Assembly: GCF_009928485.1 (NCBI RefSeq)
Contig: NZ_JAABNP010000018.1
Location: forward strand, 1 to 64,000
From: Clostridium sp. C2-6-12
Lineage (GTDB): Bacteria; Bacillota; Clostridia; Clostridiales; Clostridiaceae
Direction of reading: 5' to 3'
DNA: 64,000 nucleotides
Position numbers and translations under genes: made by a program. Positions 45,858 to 54,670 of this stretch are shown one piece after another. Within the stretch, counting starts at the first letter, position 1, and each line of letters opens with the position of its first letter. The notes beneath the pieces are model-generated. The model did not search any database and was not told the DNA's origin. It saw only the letters and a list, made by a program, of their open reading frames with translations.

Positions 45858-46066
45858 TATACTTTCCTCCTGATTAAATACACTTTTTATAACTAAGACT
45901 TGCATATAACTTTTCTCCTTAATAAAGGCACATCAAAAATTCGAATAAGATTTTTGCTTGTTAATATATAGATTTCATTTATCTATGTAATCCTTTCTAG
46001 TTAATATTAATATACTAAATTGAATAAGAATATTGTACTTTTAAAATTTCAAAAATTAGTACAGAT

Positions 46067-46110
46067 ATTTTATCAATTATGAAGAATATTTGTATTGTAA
46101 AAAAACGACA
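46067..46110 (-). promoter_or_regulatory. Regulon promoter/operator, 45.9-41.3 kb operon
   Basis: On the minus strand: TGTCG, TTTTTT, TACAATACA (46110-46091), an 18-bp spacer and the -10 TAAAAT (46072-46067). The leader to the first gene is about 200 bases. It is divergent from the korAB promoter, whose -35 begins 86 bases away. No terminator hairpin uses this TGTCG. Confidence 0.78.
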
Positions 46111-46195
46111 TCACCTTGATAATTTCTATACTTCAATTATTCTTTTATGCTCAATAACATTCATATTTACTAATAATTATTTTTTTGGGCATATA

Positions 46196-46224
46196 TTGAA
46201 ATACATTAAAATGAGGTATATAAT
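46196..46224 (+). promoter_or_regulatory. korAB promoter
   Basis: TTGAAA (46196-46201), a 17-bp spacer and TATAAT (46219-46224): a near-consensus vegetative promoter about 80 bases before the korA start codon. A Fur-box-like palindrome follows just downstream of the expected start point. Confidence 0.75.
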
Positions 46225-46240
46225 AATTACAAATACTAAA

Positions 46241-46255
46241 TGATAATTATTATCG
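46241..46255. promoter_or_regulatory. Fur-box-like operator in the korAB leader
   Basis: TGATAATTATTATCG matches the 7-1-7 Fur core TGATAAT-N-ATTATCA at all but the last base. It starts about 10 bases downstream of the expected transcription start, where a bound repressor would block RNA polymerase. PerR or Zur sites look similar, so the exact regulator is inferred. Confidence 0.55.
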
Positions 46256-46302
46256 ATTATGATTTTTAATAAATATAATTTATTTAAAGGAGTTGATTTA
46301 CA

Positions 46303-47982
46303 TTGAAATATAACATTTTAATTGGCGGTTCTGCTGGACAAGGTATAGATACTATCAGTTCACTTTTTGAAAAAATACTGAAGAAAAGTGGATATTATAT
46401 TTATACCACAAAAGATTACATGTCTAGGGTAAGAGGCGGACATAATTTTATACAAATTAGATTCGGAGATGAAAAAATAACTTCCCATAGTCCTATAATG
46501 GATGTAATTGTAGCAATGGATAAAAATACGGTTCTAAATCACATTGAAACTCTAAATAAAAATGGTATTTTGATTTGTGACGAAAGTATTGATGTAGAAG
46601 ATTCACGAGTATTAAAACTTCCAATGAAAGCTATATCTACTGAAGTTGGTAATTCTAAAACTTTGGGAACAGTTGCTGTTGGAGTTTTAACAAAGCTCTT
46701 TAATCTTAAGATAGATAATATAGACTCTATCTTTAATAAAAAATGGGACGTAAAAACAAATGAAGCAAACAAATTAGCTTTTACAAGAGGATATGAAGCT
46801 TCAAAAGAACGCTTTAATCTTTCTATAGCTAAAAAAAATAACAATATTCTCATTACTGGTAATGAAGCTTTGGCTTTAGGTCTACTAGCAGGTGGACTAA
46901 GCTTTTATTCAGCATATCCTATGACTCCTGCAACAAGCATAATGACTTATTTATCAAAAGTTCAAAAGAATGCTGGAATAATAGTTGAACAAGTAGAAGA
47001 TGAAATCTCAGCTATAAATATGGCCCTTGGAGCTTCTTATGCTGGAGCAAGATCAGCTACTGGAAGTTCTGGAGGTGGAGTTTCACTTATGGTAGAAGCT
47101 ATTGGACTTTCAAGTATAACAGAAACTCCTCTACTAATCATAGACTCTCAAAGACCTGGTCCTGCCACTGGGCTTCCTACTAGAACAGAGCAAAGTGATT
47201 TAAGTTTTTTAGTTACTGCTTCACATGGGGAAGAACCAAGAATGGTACTTTCAGTAAGAAATGCTGAAGATGCTTTTTATACTTCTGCAAGAGCTTTGAA
47301 TATATCTGAAAAATATCAAATACCAGTTATATTATTAACTGATCAATATTTGGCTGATACAGCTGTAACTGTACCAGAATTCGATTTAAGCAAAGTTAAA
47401 ATCGAAAGATATATTGCTGGAGAAGAGGCCTTAGAAAGTGATGGAAGCTATAATAGGTATAAAGTTACTAAGAGTGGAATATCTCCAAGAATTCTTCCAG
47501 GTCAATTTGAAAATGCTGTGGTTTTAATTGATAGTGATGAGCATACTGAGGACAGTCAAATAACAGAATCAGCTGAAGTTAGAATAGAACAAATGGACAA
47601 AAGAATGAGGAAGCTTAAACTACTAGAAAAAGATTTAATTGAGCCAAATTACTTTGGAGTTGAAACTCCTGAAGTACTTTTGCTAGCATGGGGATCACTT
47701 GAGGGTCCTGTTGAAGAAGCTGTTAAAATTTTAAATGATGAAGGATACTCTGTGGGAGCTCTCGTTTTTGGAGATTTATATCCACTTCCAACAAAGCTAT
47801 TAGAGAAGTATTCAGCTTTAGCTAAAAAATTAGTTAATGTTGAACAAAATTTTAACGGTCAACTTGCTAAATTAATTAGAATGGAAACTGGAATTTCTGT
47901 TCATAATAGCATATTAAAATATGATGGAAGACAATTAAGTTCAGAAGAGATTTATTCTAGAGTTAAAAAGGAGGTGCTCTAA
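46303..47982 (+). CDS. korA: 2-oxoacid:ferredoxin oxidoreductase, fused gamma-alpha subunit
   Basis: 559 residues. Residues 1-185 are the gamma domain (GGSAGQGIDTISSLFEKIL, SRVRGGHNFIQIRFG). The rest is the alpha (pyrimidine-binding) subunit with the YPMTPATSIMTYL and EDEISAINMALGASYAGARS motifs. With KorB it oxidises a 2-oxoacid such as 2-oxoglutarate, makes acyl-CoA and reduces ferredoxin. The TTG start follows AAAGGAG. The exact 2-oxoacid cannot be fixed from sequence by eye. Confidence 0.92.
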   Translation: MKYNILIGGSAGQGIDTISSLFEKILKKSGYYIYTTKDYMSRVRGGHNFIQIRFGDEKITSHSPIMDVIVAMDKNTVLNHIETLNKNGILICDESIDVEDSRVLKLPMKAISTEVGNSKTLGTVAVGVLTKLFNLKIDNIDSIFNKKWDVKTNEANKLAFTRGYEASKERFNLSIAKKNNNILITGNEALALGLLAGGLSFYSAYPMTPATSIMTYLSKVQKNAGIIVEQVEDEISAINMALGASYAGARSATGSSGGGVSLMVEAIGLSSITETPLLIIDSQRPGPATGLPTRTEQSDLSFLVTASHGEEPRMVLSVRNAEDAFYTSARALNISEKYQIPVILLTDQYLADTAVTVPEFDLSKVKIERYIAGEEALESDGSYNRYKVTKSGISPRILPGQFENAVVLIDSDEHTEDSQITESAEVRIEQMDKRMRKLKLLEKDLIEPNYFGVETPEVLLLAWGSLEGPVEEAVKILNDEGYSVGALVFGDLYPLPTKLLEKYSALAKKLVNVEQNFNGQLAKLIRMETGISVHNSILKYDGRQLSSEEIYSRVKKEVL

Positions 47983-47983
47983 A

Positions 47984-48841
47984 ATGATAGATATTAAAAA
48001 GTATGATACAAAAGAAGAAATTGCATGGTGCCCTGGCTGTGGAGATTTTGGAATACTAGATGCTTTGAAGGAAACTTTAGCAGAACTAGAAATAAACCCT
48101 CATGAAGTTGTACTATCCTCAGGAATAGGACAAGCAGCAAAGATGCCTCACTATATAAATTTGAACGGCTTTAATGGCCTTCATGGCAGAGCAGTTCCTC
48201 CTGCTGTAGGAATTAAGCTTGCAAATAAGAATTTAAAGGTAATTATAAATTCTGGTGATGGTGATTCTTATGGTGAAGGTGGAAATCATCTGCTCCATAA
48301 TATTAGAAAAAACATTGATATTACTCATTTTGTTCATGATAATCAAATATATGGTCTTACAAAAGGTCAAGGTTCACCAACCACTAATAAAGGACAAATA
48401 ACTTCATTGCAATTTGAAGGAACTACTGTAGATTCATTTAAGCCCCTTGCCTTTGCAATAACTGCTGGAGCAACCTTCGTTGCAAGAAGTTTCTCTGGAG
48501 ATAAAGAACACTTAAAAGCAATAATGAAAGCTGCAATTGCTCATAAAGGTTATGCTTTAGTAGATATTCTTCAACCTTGTGTAACCTTTAACCACATAAA
48601 TACTTTTAAATGGTATAAAGACAATACCTATAAGCTTGATGATAATTATGATTACAGCGATAAACATCAAGCTCTAGAAAAAGCTATGGAGTGGGACAAT
48701 GGTATTCCTCTTGGAATTATATATAAGGAAGAAAAAGTAGAATATACTGATACAGTTTCCTCCTTTAAGAATAATAAAACTCTCTTAGAACGAGATTGGA
48801 AACCAGAGGATGCTAAAAAGTTTATAGAAAGCTTTAAATAG
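47984..48841 (+). CDS. korB: 2-oxoacid:ferredoxin oxidoreductase, beta subunit
   Basis: 285 residues. WCPGCGDFGI at the N-terminus and the thiamine-diphosphate motif GDGDSYGEGGNHLLHN are diagnostic. CPGC plus a later cysteine (LQPCVTFNH) are usual in KorB and relate to its 4Fe-4S cluster in this family. It starts one base after the korA stop; its AGGAGGTG site lies inside the end of korA, so the two are coupled. A shared terminator follows at 48874. Confidence 0.92.
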   Translation: MIDIKKYDTKEEIAWCPGCGDFGILDALKETLAELEINPHEVVLSSGIGQAAKMPHYINLNGFNGLHGRAVPPAVGIKLANKNLKVIINSGDGDSYGEGGNHLLHNIRKNIDITHFVHDNQIYGLTKGQGSPTTNKGQITSLQFEGTTVDSFKPLAFAITAGATFVARSFSGDKEHLKAIMKAAIAHKGYALVDILQPCVTFNHINTFKWYKDNTYKLDDNYDYSDKHQALEKAMEWDNGIPLGIIYKEEKVEYTDTVSSFKNNKTLLERDWKPEDAKKFIESFK

Positions 48842-48873
48842 TAATTAATTCTGCATATAATTCCTTAAAAACT

Positions 48874-48921
48874 AAAGAGAATACTAGTTTGATTTAAATC
48901 AAAGCTATGTATTCTCTTTCA
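48874..48921. terminator. Bidirectional terminator between korB and the converging operon
   Basis: AAAGAGAATAC pairs perfectly with GTATTCTCTTT across an about 22-base inner structure. It lies 32 bases after the korB stop and 12 bases after the stop of the minus-strand gene at 48934, so it serves both. Confidence 0.75.
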
Positions 48922-48933
48922 ATTTAGGATAAA

Positions 48934-50055
48934 TTACTCCTCCTCTTCTTCCTCTCCGTCAGGGTAACATAGCAGATAAGCAACATAATTTTCATCCTTA
49001 ATATGAGGAACAAGACTTTTTAATGCTTCAAAAGCATCTTCATGGAATTCTTCATTTTCACAACTACAAAAAGCTATAGCATTTTCATAAGCGACAACAG
49101 CTTCTTCAATGTTTCCTGATTTCTTTAGTACATTTCCAAGGTCATAAAACCATTCGCTAAATAGAAAATTGTAATGCTCCTCCTCAAACTCTGCAATTTC
49201 CTGTATAAAAGGATAATATACAGAATTCTTATCCATTTCCTCAAAACATCTTGCTGCAGCAAGAAATAATATCTCTCCACCTTTATCTCCTGCTCCAAAA
49301 TCTATGACTTGTCTTCTTTTAAAAACCTCTAATGCAATCTCCAGAGGAATACCTTCTATTTCATCCCCCCTAGCAATCATTTCCCCTAACTTTGTCTTCA
49401 TTTTAAATTGCGAAAATATAGGAGCATTATAATGAGAATTTTGTTTAATAAAAGCTACGTAATCTTCTTTAGGTATGCTTTTTTCCTTTAGTTCAATAAA
49501 CTGACCTAAAGGAGAACTAATAGCTGCGAGCTTTAAATATTTTAAATAATCCCATTTACTAATATCTTTAGCTTGTAAAACCTCAAATATTTCTGGTAAA
49601 GCCTCTATAAAAGGTTTATTATCAAAAACCTTACAGCTTTCACATATTAGCGCCTTATATTTGCCTATACTGTCTAAATCCCTTTCAGCAAAGTTTTCTG
49701 ACCATTCTACCGGATGTTTTAAAAAACCATCATAATCCTTTAATAAATCATTTATCTTTTCTACTAAATAACAAGGAAACCAATTCTTAATAGAATCAGA
49801 AATAATCTTCGCACACATATTTTCTTCATTATAAATAGCTATAGGATACTGCTCTGGCGAAACTCCAGGTATAATTAAATACACAATATAATCGTGACCA
49901 GAGTTACCAATCGAATAAATTTCCTTAACACCATAATTAGGTGAAATCTCTGGATCTATCCACAAGCTATGGTTAAAATTTAAATCTAAACCCACTACCT
50001 CAGAAAGATATGGTATATATTTACTAAATTTCTCACTAAAATCAAAGTTTTTCAT
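48934..50055 (-). CDS. Hypothetical protein: SUKH-like start, TPR-like end
   Basis: 373 residues. The first 110 residues (LDLNFNHSLWIDPEISPNYG..., GHDYIVYLIIPGVSPEQYPIAIY) resemble the strand part of a SUKH fold, but without a convincing match. Residues about 255-345 form TPR-like helices (WFYDLGNVLKKSGNIEEAVVAYENAIAFC). The C-terminus ends in a run of glutamates. AAAAGGAGATC precedes the ATG. It is the last gene of the 52.8-48.9 kb operon, directly after the ferredoxin fusion gene. Confidence 0.55.
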   Translation of the reverse strand: MKNFDFSEKFSKYIPYLSEVVGLDLNFNHSLWIDPEISPNYGVKEIYSIGNSGHDYIVYLIIPGVSPEQYPIAIYNEENMCAKIISDSIKNWFPCYLVEKINDLLKDYDGFLKHPVEWSENFAERDLDSIGKYKALICESCKVFDNKPFIEALPEIFEVLQAKDISKWDYLKYLKLAAISSPLGQFIELKEKSIPKEDYVAFIKQNSHYNAPIFSQFKMKTKLGEMIARGDEIEGIPLEIALEVFKRRQVIDFGAGDKGGEILFLAAARCFEEMDKNSVYYPFIQEIAEFEEEHYNFLFSEWFYDLGNVLKKSGNIEEAVVAYENAIAFCSCENEEFHEDAFEALKSLVPHIKDENYVAYLLCYPDGEEEEEE

Positions 50056-50081
50056 AAATTTGATCTCCTTTTATCTAACAT

Positions 50082-50846
50082 TTATTCTATAATTGCTTCT
50101 GTAGGGCATATATAAACACAATCACCACATTCTGTACATGCATTTTTATCTATAACATAATAACCTGGACCTTCGCTTATACAAGAAACTGGGCACTCTT
50201 CAGCACAGGAGCCGCAATTGATACATGACTCTTCTTCAATATGATATCCCTTAGCTTCTTCTCCTTCTAGAAGCCCTGCTTTAACCACAGTTTCACCCTC
50301 CAGACGGATAGCTTTTACACGGCTTAGCATATTCAAATATGAAGGGAAAGCTAAAGCTGCATCTCCTGCATCAATAATTCCTTGTCCATTCTCTCCCCTT
50401 TTGATGTCCCCATAATTAAAATCATATACTCCTAAATCTCCATCCTGTCCACCTTTTACTGCTAAAACCGAACCAAGATCATCCAGTATACAAGCAACAA
50501 TTAACAAAGGTTCTCCATCCATAAATATTTCAGTATATTCCCCTAAATCTCGTGAAAAACCCTGTTCATTATAAAAGCTGTCCTGATATCTATAATCATC
50601 ATATTCAGAGTGATCAAAGCTTTCAAACTTATACCAACACAAATCATCTGGTACTGCTCCTAAAAGCACCTTTCCAAGCTCCTGTAACCATGCTGGATCT
50701 GTATCTGGACGTTCCTTTTTAAAGAAGGTCAAGGTTTTAAAACGCTTCACAAATTTAATTAATTGCTCTTTTTGCTCTTCTGAAAGTGACGAATCCCTTA
50801 CCCAACTTTCAGCTTCAACTGCGCTTCCTTTAATTTTTTTTCTCAT
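50082..50846 (-). CDS. Immunity-like domain fused to a 2[4Fe-4S] ferredoxin
   Basis: 254 residues. The first 200 match, along their length, the stand-alone protein at 54.0-54.7 kb (AESWVRDSSLSEEQKEQLIKF versus AQEWVKNSDLSTSDKEHLLKF), a protein of the immunity-type operon. The last 50 residues are a bacterial ferredoxin with two complete motifs, CINCGSCAEECP (Cys208, 211, 214, 218) and CTECGDCVYICP (Cys237, 240, 243, 247). Such a domain carries electrons. No signal peptide. Frame and ribosome site are intact, so the fusion is real in this sequence. Function unknown; a redox-controlled binding protein is an inference. Confidence 0.8.
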   Translation of the reverse strand: MRKKIKGSAVEAESWVRDSSLSEEQKEQLIKFVKRFKTLTFFKKERPDTDPAWLQELGKVLLGAVPDDLCWYKFESFDHSEYDDYRYQDSFYNEQGFSRDLGEYTEIFMDGEPLLIVACILDDLGSVLAVKGGQDGDLGVYDFNYGDIKRGENGQGIIDAGDAALAFPSYLNMLSRVKAIRLEGETVVKAGLLEGEEAKGYHIEEESCINCGSCAEECPVSCISEGPGYYVIDKNACTECGDCVYICPTEAIIE

Positions 50847-50902
50847 AATAAAATCCTCACTTTCTCCACGCTATTACCTTGTCATTAAATTATTATATAT
50901 TT

Positions 50903-52765
50903 TTAATTTCCTTTATATTCATTAAGAATCTTTAAAATACCTTCCTTCCCTTCTGCATATCCAAAGGCATCCGTTCCAAAATCATTACATAAATTTATAT
51001 CAACTCCAGCTTCAAGGAAATACTTTAAAGCCTCTTCTTGCTCAAAGGCTGCTGCTATTGTTACTACTGACTCTCCATTAATAAACTTAGAATTTATATT
51101 TGTACCATCCTCAATAAATTTCTTTACCTCAGACAGATTTCCATTAGCAATTGCAGCAAAGAAGTCTAATTTTTTATCTTTTACTACATCAGCCTTATGA
51201 CCTTTTAAAAGCTCCTGAAGCTTTTCATTTTTAAACCATACAGCTATCATATATAAATTCCAACCATGTAAATTTACTGCAAGTGGATCTGCTCCAGCCT
51301 TTATGAGAGCATCAATTATTTCTTCATAACCTCTTGCTTTAACAGCCAAATGATGAATAAGAGGCATTCCATTCTCATTGCACATATTTAAATCTGCTCT
51401 GCATTTTATAGCCTTTTCTATAATCGGCAAACTGTTATACTCAGCTAAATGCCACAAGGTATAAGTTCCATCAGCATTTTTTTGATTTACATCTGCTCCA
51501 GCCTCCAGCAAAATTCCAATTATATTTTTCTTTTTGTTTGGAAGGTCAATATCAGCAATTCTATTTTTTACTGCACTTGTTAATACAGTGTTCCCATTTC
51601 CAGCTAAAGAAGTCAAATCGGCTCCAGCTTTTATAAGAAGCTCAACCACTTCTACTCTTAACCAATTTATAGCAGTATGTAGTGCTGTATCTCCATCCTT
51701 ATCCTTTGCCTCTAAATCAGCCCCTTCAGCTATAAGAAATTCTATGGTTTCTTTAAATCCACCTTCAACTGCTTTAATAATTGAGGTAGTTCCATTAAAA
51801 TATAAATTAACAGGCATACCTTTTTTTACATAAGCTTTAACTTCATCAATCTCCCATGCATCTATTAATCCAAGAAACTCTCTAATTTCTTCTTCAGATG
51901 GATTATTAATTTTATCCTTTATTATTGTAGTTTCATTGATTGATGCTGTTTCAACTTCTCCTCTTGAGAGCTGGCTTGAATTTTCTTCCTCTCCTGTACC
52001 AAAGCATCTTGCCCAGATTACATCTCCAATAGCTTGTTCATATGGAACTCCCAATTGTACTAAGCCATTTGCAATAGAAGCAAGGGATGCTTCAGGATGT
52101 TTATAAAAAAATTCATTACATAATTTATTAAAATACTGCAACTTTATTTTTTCTTCTTCCTTATTATCTTGTTGCGCACCATCTACAAAAGCTGAAATAA
52201 CCTTACTGAATTCCTCATCAATTTCATTTTCAGTCTGCCCGTTACCAGCAGCCTCCTTACTTACCATATTTTTCATACCTGCGAAAGGTACAATTTCTAA
52301 ATACGACAGAAGCTGTTCTAATTTTCCCAAGGTTCCCATTCCACCTGGAAAGTCAGGCATTACTACATTTATTCCTGGATTCTCCAGATTTTCATCATCA
52401 ATAGCGATTAATAGTTCTTCCATTCCCTCAGCGCCATATAGTCTTCCAATGCATAGATTTGGATGATATTCATCCAAAATTCTGCTTTTTGATTCAACCC
52501 AGTCTGTTGTAAAAATAACTATAATATCATTTTTTTCATACTCAAGATAAAAATAGTCTTTTCCTTTCTGTGTTATTCTAAATTCATATTCATCCCACTC
52601 ATAGCCCCACAAAAACTGTGAAAAAGCTAAAGGTGCAGTATAACTGCCCTGATTGTTGATGTTAAATTTCATTTCACTATTTGGAAAGTCTTTCTTTTTT
52701 CTAATTCCTAATCTATTAAGCTGTTCTTCAATTTTTGAAGAAAAAGCTATTTTTGTTTCTGCCAT
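50903..52765 (-). CDS. Ankyrin repeat protein with a SUKH-like N-terminus
   Basis: 620 residues. Residues 1-170 are strand-rich (YEFRITQKGKDYFYLEYE, IVIFTTDWVESKSRILDEY) and resemble a SUKH-type domain. A helical linker (LASIANGLVQLGVPYEQAIG) follows. Residues about 295-615 carry eight to nine ankyrin repeats (GDTALHTAINWLRVEVVELL, GESVVTIAAAFEQEEALKYF). The repeats are close to those of the giant ankyrin protein at 23.4-26.5 kb (shared phrase DTxLHTAINW), so the two share an ancestor. First gene behind the promoter at 52.9 kb; AAGGAGTGG precedes the ATG. Confidence 0.8.
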   Translation of the reverse strand: MAETKIAFSSKIEEQLNRLGIRKKKDFPNSEMKFNINNQGSYTAPLAFSQFLWGYEWDEYEFRITQKGKDYFYLEYEKNDIIVIFTTDWVESKSRILDEYHPNLCIGRLYGAEGMEELLIAIDDENLENPGINVVMPDFPGGMGTLGKLEQLLSYLEIVPFAGMKNMVSKEAAGNGQTENEIDEEFSKVISAFVDGAQQDNKEEEKIKLQYFNKLCNEFFYKHPEASLASIANGLVQLGVPYEQAIGDVIWARCFGTGEEENSSQLSRGEVETASINETTIIKDKINNPSEEEIREFLGLIDAWEIDEVKAYVKKGMPVNLYFNGTTSIIKAVEGGFKETIEFLIAEGADLEAKDKDGDTALHTAINWLRVEVVELLIKAGADLTSLAGNGNTVLTSAVKNRIADIDLPNKKKNIIGILLEAGADVNQKNADGTYTLWHLAEYNSLPIIEKAIKCRADLNMCNENGMPLIHHLAVKARGYEEIIDALIKAGADPLAVNLHGWNLYMIAVWFKNEKLQELLKGHKADVVKDKKLDFFAAIANGNLSEVKKFIEDGTNINSKFINGESVVTIAAAFEQEEALKYFLEAGVDINLCNDFGTDAFGYAEGKEGILKILNEYKGN

Positions 52766-52863
52766 TTAAACCACTCCTTATATAAGCTTAAAACTATAGT
52801 AAATGTACTATTTTGAAAATTGTATAATTATCATAAATCACCTTTTAAACATTTATTACAACT

Positions 52864-52906
52864 ATTATAAATTTGTCGCAGTTTATTGTATTGTAAAAAA
52901 GCGACA
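52864..52906 (-). promoter_or_regulatory. Regulon promoter/operator, 52.8-48.9 kb operon
   Basis: On the minus strand: TGTCG, CTTTTT, TACAATACA (52906-52887), a 17-bp spacer and a perfect TATAAT (52869-52864). It drives the ankyrin, ferredoxin-fusion and SUKH/TPR genes. The TGTCG half is part of the terminator of the operon upstream. Confidence 0.8.
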
Positions 52907-52934
52907 TGAATTTAACTAATAAACCCATGTCGCT
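52896..52934 (-). terminator. Terminator of the 57.0-53.0 kb operon, overlapping the next promoter
   Basis: GCGACATG and CATGTCGC pair perfectly around a 17-base loop and are followed on the minus strand by a T-run. The 3' arm supplies the TGTCG of the next regulon element. The 5' part lies in the tail of a TPR gene remnant. Confidence 0.8.
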
Positions 52935-53029
52935 AAAATAATAGCTAAACAATTATGTGCATCTGAATCCTTAGGATTTTGTTCAATTAATTTAAGATAG
53001 TAGTCTTTGGATTTTTTATTCTCTGCTAT
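52916..53029 (-). pseudogene. TPR gene remnant with a lost start codon
   Basis: A perfect AAAGGAGG is followed, where a start is expected, by ATA instead of ATG, then AENKKSKDYYLKLIEQNPKDS and DAHNCLAIIL, a normal TPR opening. The frame ends after 37 codons inside the terminator hairpin. A short TPR gene has apparently lost its start and its 3' part. Initiation at ATA would be exceptional, so I call it a remnant. Confidence 0.5.
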
Positions 53030-53055
53030 TTTTAATAACCTCCTTTCAATTTATA

Positions 53056-53376
53056 TTACTTACGAATAAAAATAACATCTCCTCCACATAGCACTAGTGG
53101 CTCTCCATTAGGTTTATATTCTATCCAACGCGTTTTATCATCAGTTTCCATATCTATCATAAGATGATAATAAGAATATCCATAACCAACTGTAGTATCC
53201 AAAGTTTGTATCACATATTTATTAGCATTATCTAAATTCTCATTATTTATCAAATTTAACCACGTAATAGCTTTGTCAAGTTCCTTTAATAACCCAAATT
53301 CTTCCGTTTTACCCGCCTTTAAGTTTTTTACTATTTTTTCTTTATCTTCTAAAAGCTTATTTATAGCATATTCCAC
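53056..53376 (-). CDS. Hypothetical 106-residue protein
   Basis: Soluble; helical N-terminal half (EYAINKLLEDKEKIVKNL) and strand-rich C-terminal half (GYGYSYYHLMIDMETDDKTRW, GGDVIFIRK). The start is the GTG eight bases after AAAGGAGG; the ribosome site itself is contained in a longer frame beginning at a TTG. No family recognised. It is the last intact gene of the operon driven from 57.1 kb. Confidence 0.6.
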   Translation of the reverse strand: MEYAINKLLEDKEKIVKNLKAGKTEEFGLLKELDKAITWLNLINNENLDNANKYVIQTLDTTVGYGYSYYHLMIDMETDDKTRWIEYKPNGEPLVLCGGDVIFIRK

Positions 53377-53407
53377 AAAACACACCTCCTTTATCAAAAG
53401 GCTCAGA

Positions 53408-53965
53408 TTATACCCAGTCTATTTTTTCAAGAGCAATCTTCTCTCCTTCATTTATAGCATGAATCAATTGGATTTTTTCTTCAGTTGTAATTTCACTTAT
53501 AAAGAGTTCTTGTTTTCCATTTTTTCTTTCATTTAGTGCAGTTCCTATAACTTTTTTACCATTTGAAAATTTAAAAAGACATTGAAATTCTTCTGTTTCA
53601 TCATTTCCCAGAAATTCTCCTGAAACATAAAACCAACTTCTAACTTTATCCTTATTAAAATAAACTTCAAACTTCTCACCTGACTCATCCTTCATTTGAA
53701 GTGATGAGGTATTGCCCTTTAGTAAGTTCTCTCCTAAAACTAATAGCTTCTCTGCCTCTTTTTGGCTTCCATATAGGTTTAAAGCTCTAATAGGTCTCCC
53801 ACTAGTACTTATAAGTGGTTCACAGACTTCAATACGATTCCATAGGTTATTTACTAAAACAAGATAATATCCAGCTTTTATGTTCCTTCTGACATCAATA
53901 TCATATAATCTAAGTATTATTCTTATTGACTTTATTTGAAGATAAGGTTTCAAATTTGATTGCAC
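53408..53965 (-). CDS. Hypothetical 185-residue protein
   Basis: A soluble, strand-rich protein (LRLYDIDVRRNIKAGYYLVLV, RSWFYVSGEFLG, FQCLFKFSNGKKVIGTALNE) with a short helical C-terminus. The start is the GTG eight bases after TTGGAGG; a TTG five codons earlier overlaps that site and is unlikely. No family recognised. Its position 65 bp after the protein at 54.0 kb makes it part of the same operon. Confidence 0.55.
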   Translation of the reverse strand: MQSNLKPYLQIKSIRIILRLYDIDVRRNIKAGYYLVLVNNLWNRIEVCEPLISTSGRPIRALNLYGSQKEAEKLLVLGENLLKGNTSSLQMKDESGEKFEVYFNKDKVRSWFYVSGEFLGNDETEEFQCLFKFSNGKKVIGTALNERKNGKQELFISEITTEEKIQLIHAINEGEKIALEKIDWV

Positions 53966-54030
53966 TCTATTTACCTCCAAGCTTATAATTAAATCATAAT
54001 CCTACATTCATAAAAACACATGCTCTTATT

Positions 54031-54657
54031 CTAAAGCTTACTAGCCATAATCTCACTATTATCCTGCAAACGAATAGCAATAATGTGCCCGAACATACTT
54101 ATGTATGAATCAAAAGCGACTGTAGCTGCTTCTATATCAATATGTCCGAACCCATCTAGAGGGTAATCATTTTCATCCAATTCGCCTTCCTCTTCTATGT
54201 CATCCTGATTAGGATGAACATCATTATAATCAAATTCGTAAACCTTTTTATCTTCTTCATACAGCATAATGGCAAGCATAGTTTTATAATGCTCCATCTC
54301 TACACCAACAAAATATGCCTGCTTATTCTCCATAAATACTTTTGAATGGGTATCGTCAACCATTCCTTGCAAAGTAAGTCGATACCAGGTGTCTTGCAAC
54401 GTTATATGTGGCATTGAATAATCAAAAGTATCAAATTTCACCCAAATCTGCTGATTACGCATAATCCCCTGAAGGACACTTGCTTTTTGAGTTAACCACG
54501 AAGGTACTATCCCTCCCAAGGTTTGCTTATAAAATTGAATCTCTGGGAATCGATAAATAAATTTTAATAAATGTTCCTTATCAGAAGTGGATAAATCCGA
54601 ATTTTTCACCCATTCTTGAGCCTGCTCTGCATTACCCTCTGTAAATGTTATTGCCAT
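54031..54657 (-). CDS. Hypothetical protein, stand-alone paralogue of the ferredoxin-fusion N-terminus
   Basis: 208 residues. It shares with residues 1-200 of the fusion protein at 50.1 kb the opening helix (AQEWVKNSDLSTSDKEHLLKF), the WL...VLQG segment, an aromatic strand block (WVKFDTFDYS), FDYNDV and the final AIRLQDNSEI. It lacks the ferredoxin and ends in a different short tail. The family is unknown to me; the order of helices and strands is like an immunity protein. AAGGGGGAAAATGCT precedes the ATG. Confidence 0.6.
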   Translation of the reverse strand: MAITFTEGNAEQAQEWVKNSDLSTSDKEHLLKFIYRFPEIQFYKQTLGGIVPSWLTQKASVLQGIMRNQQIWVKFDTFDYSMPHITLQDTWYRLTLQGMVDDTHSKVFMENKQAYFVGVEMEHYKTMLAIMLYEEDKKVYEFDYNDVHPNQDDIEEEGELDENDYPLDGFGHIDIEAATVAFDSYISMFGHIIAIRLQDNSEIMASKL

Positions 54658-54670
54658 AGCATTTTCCCCC

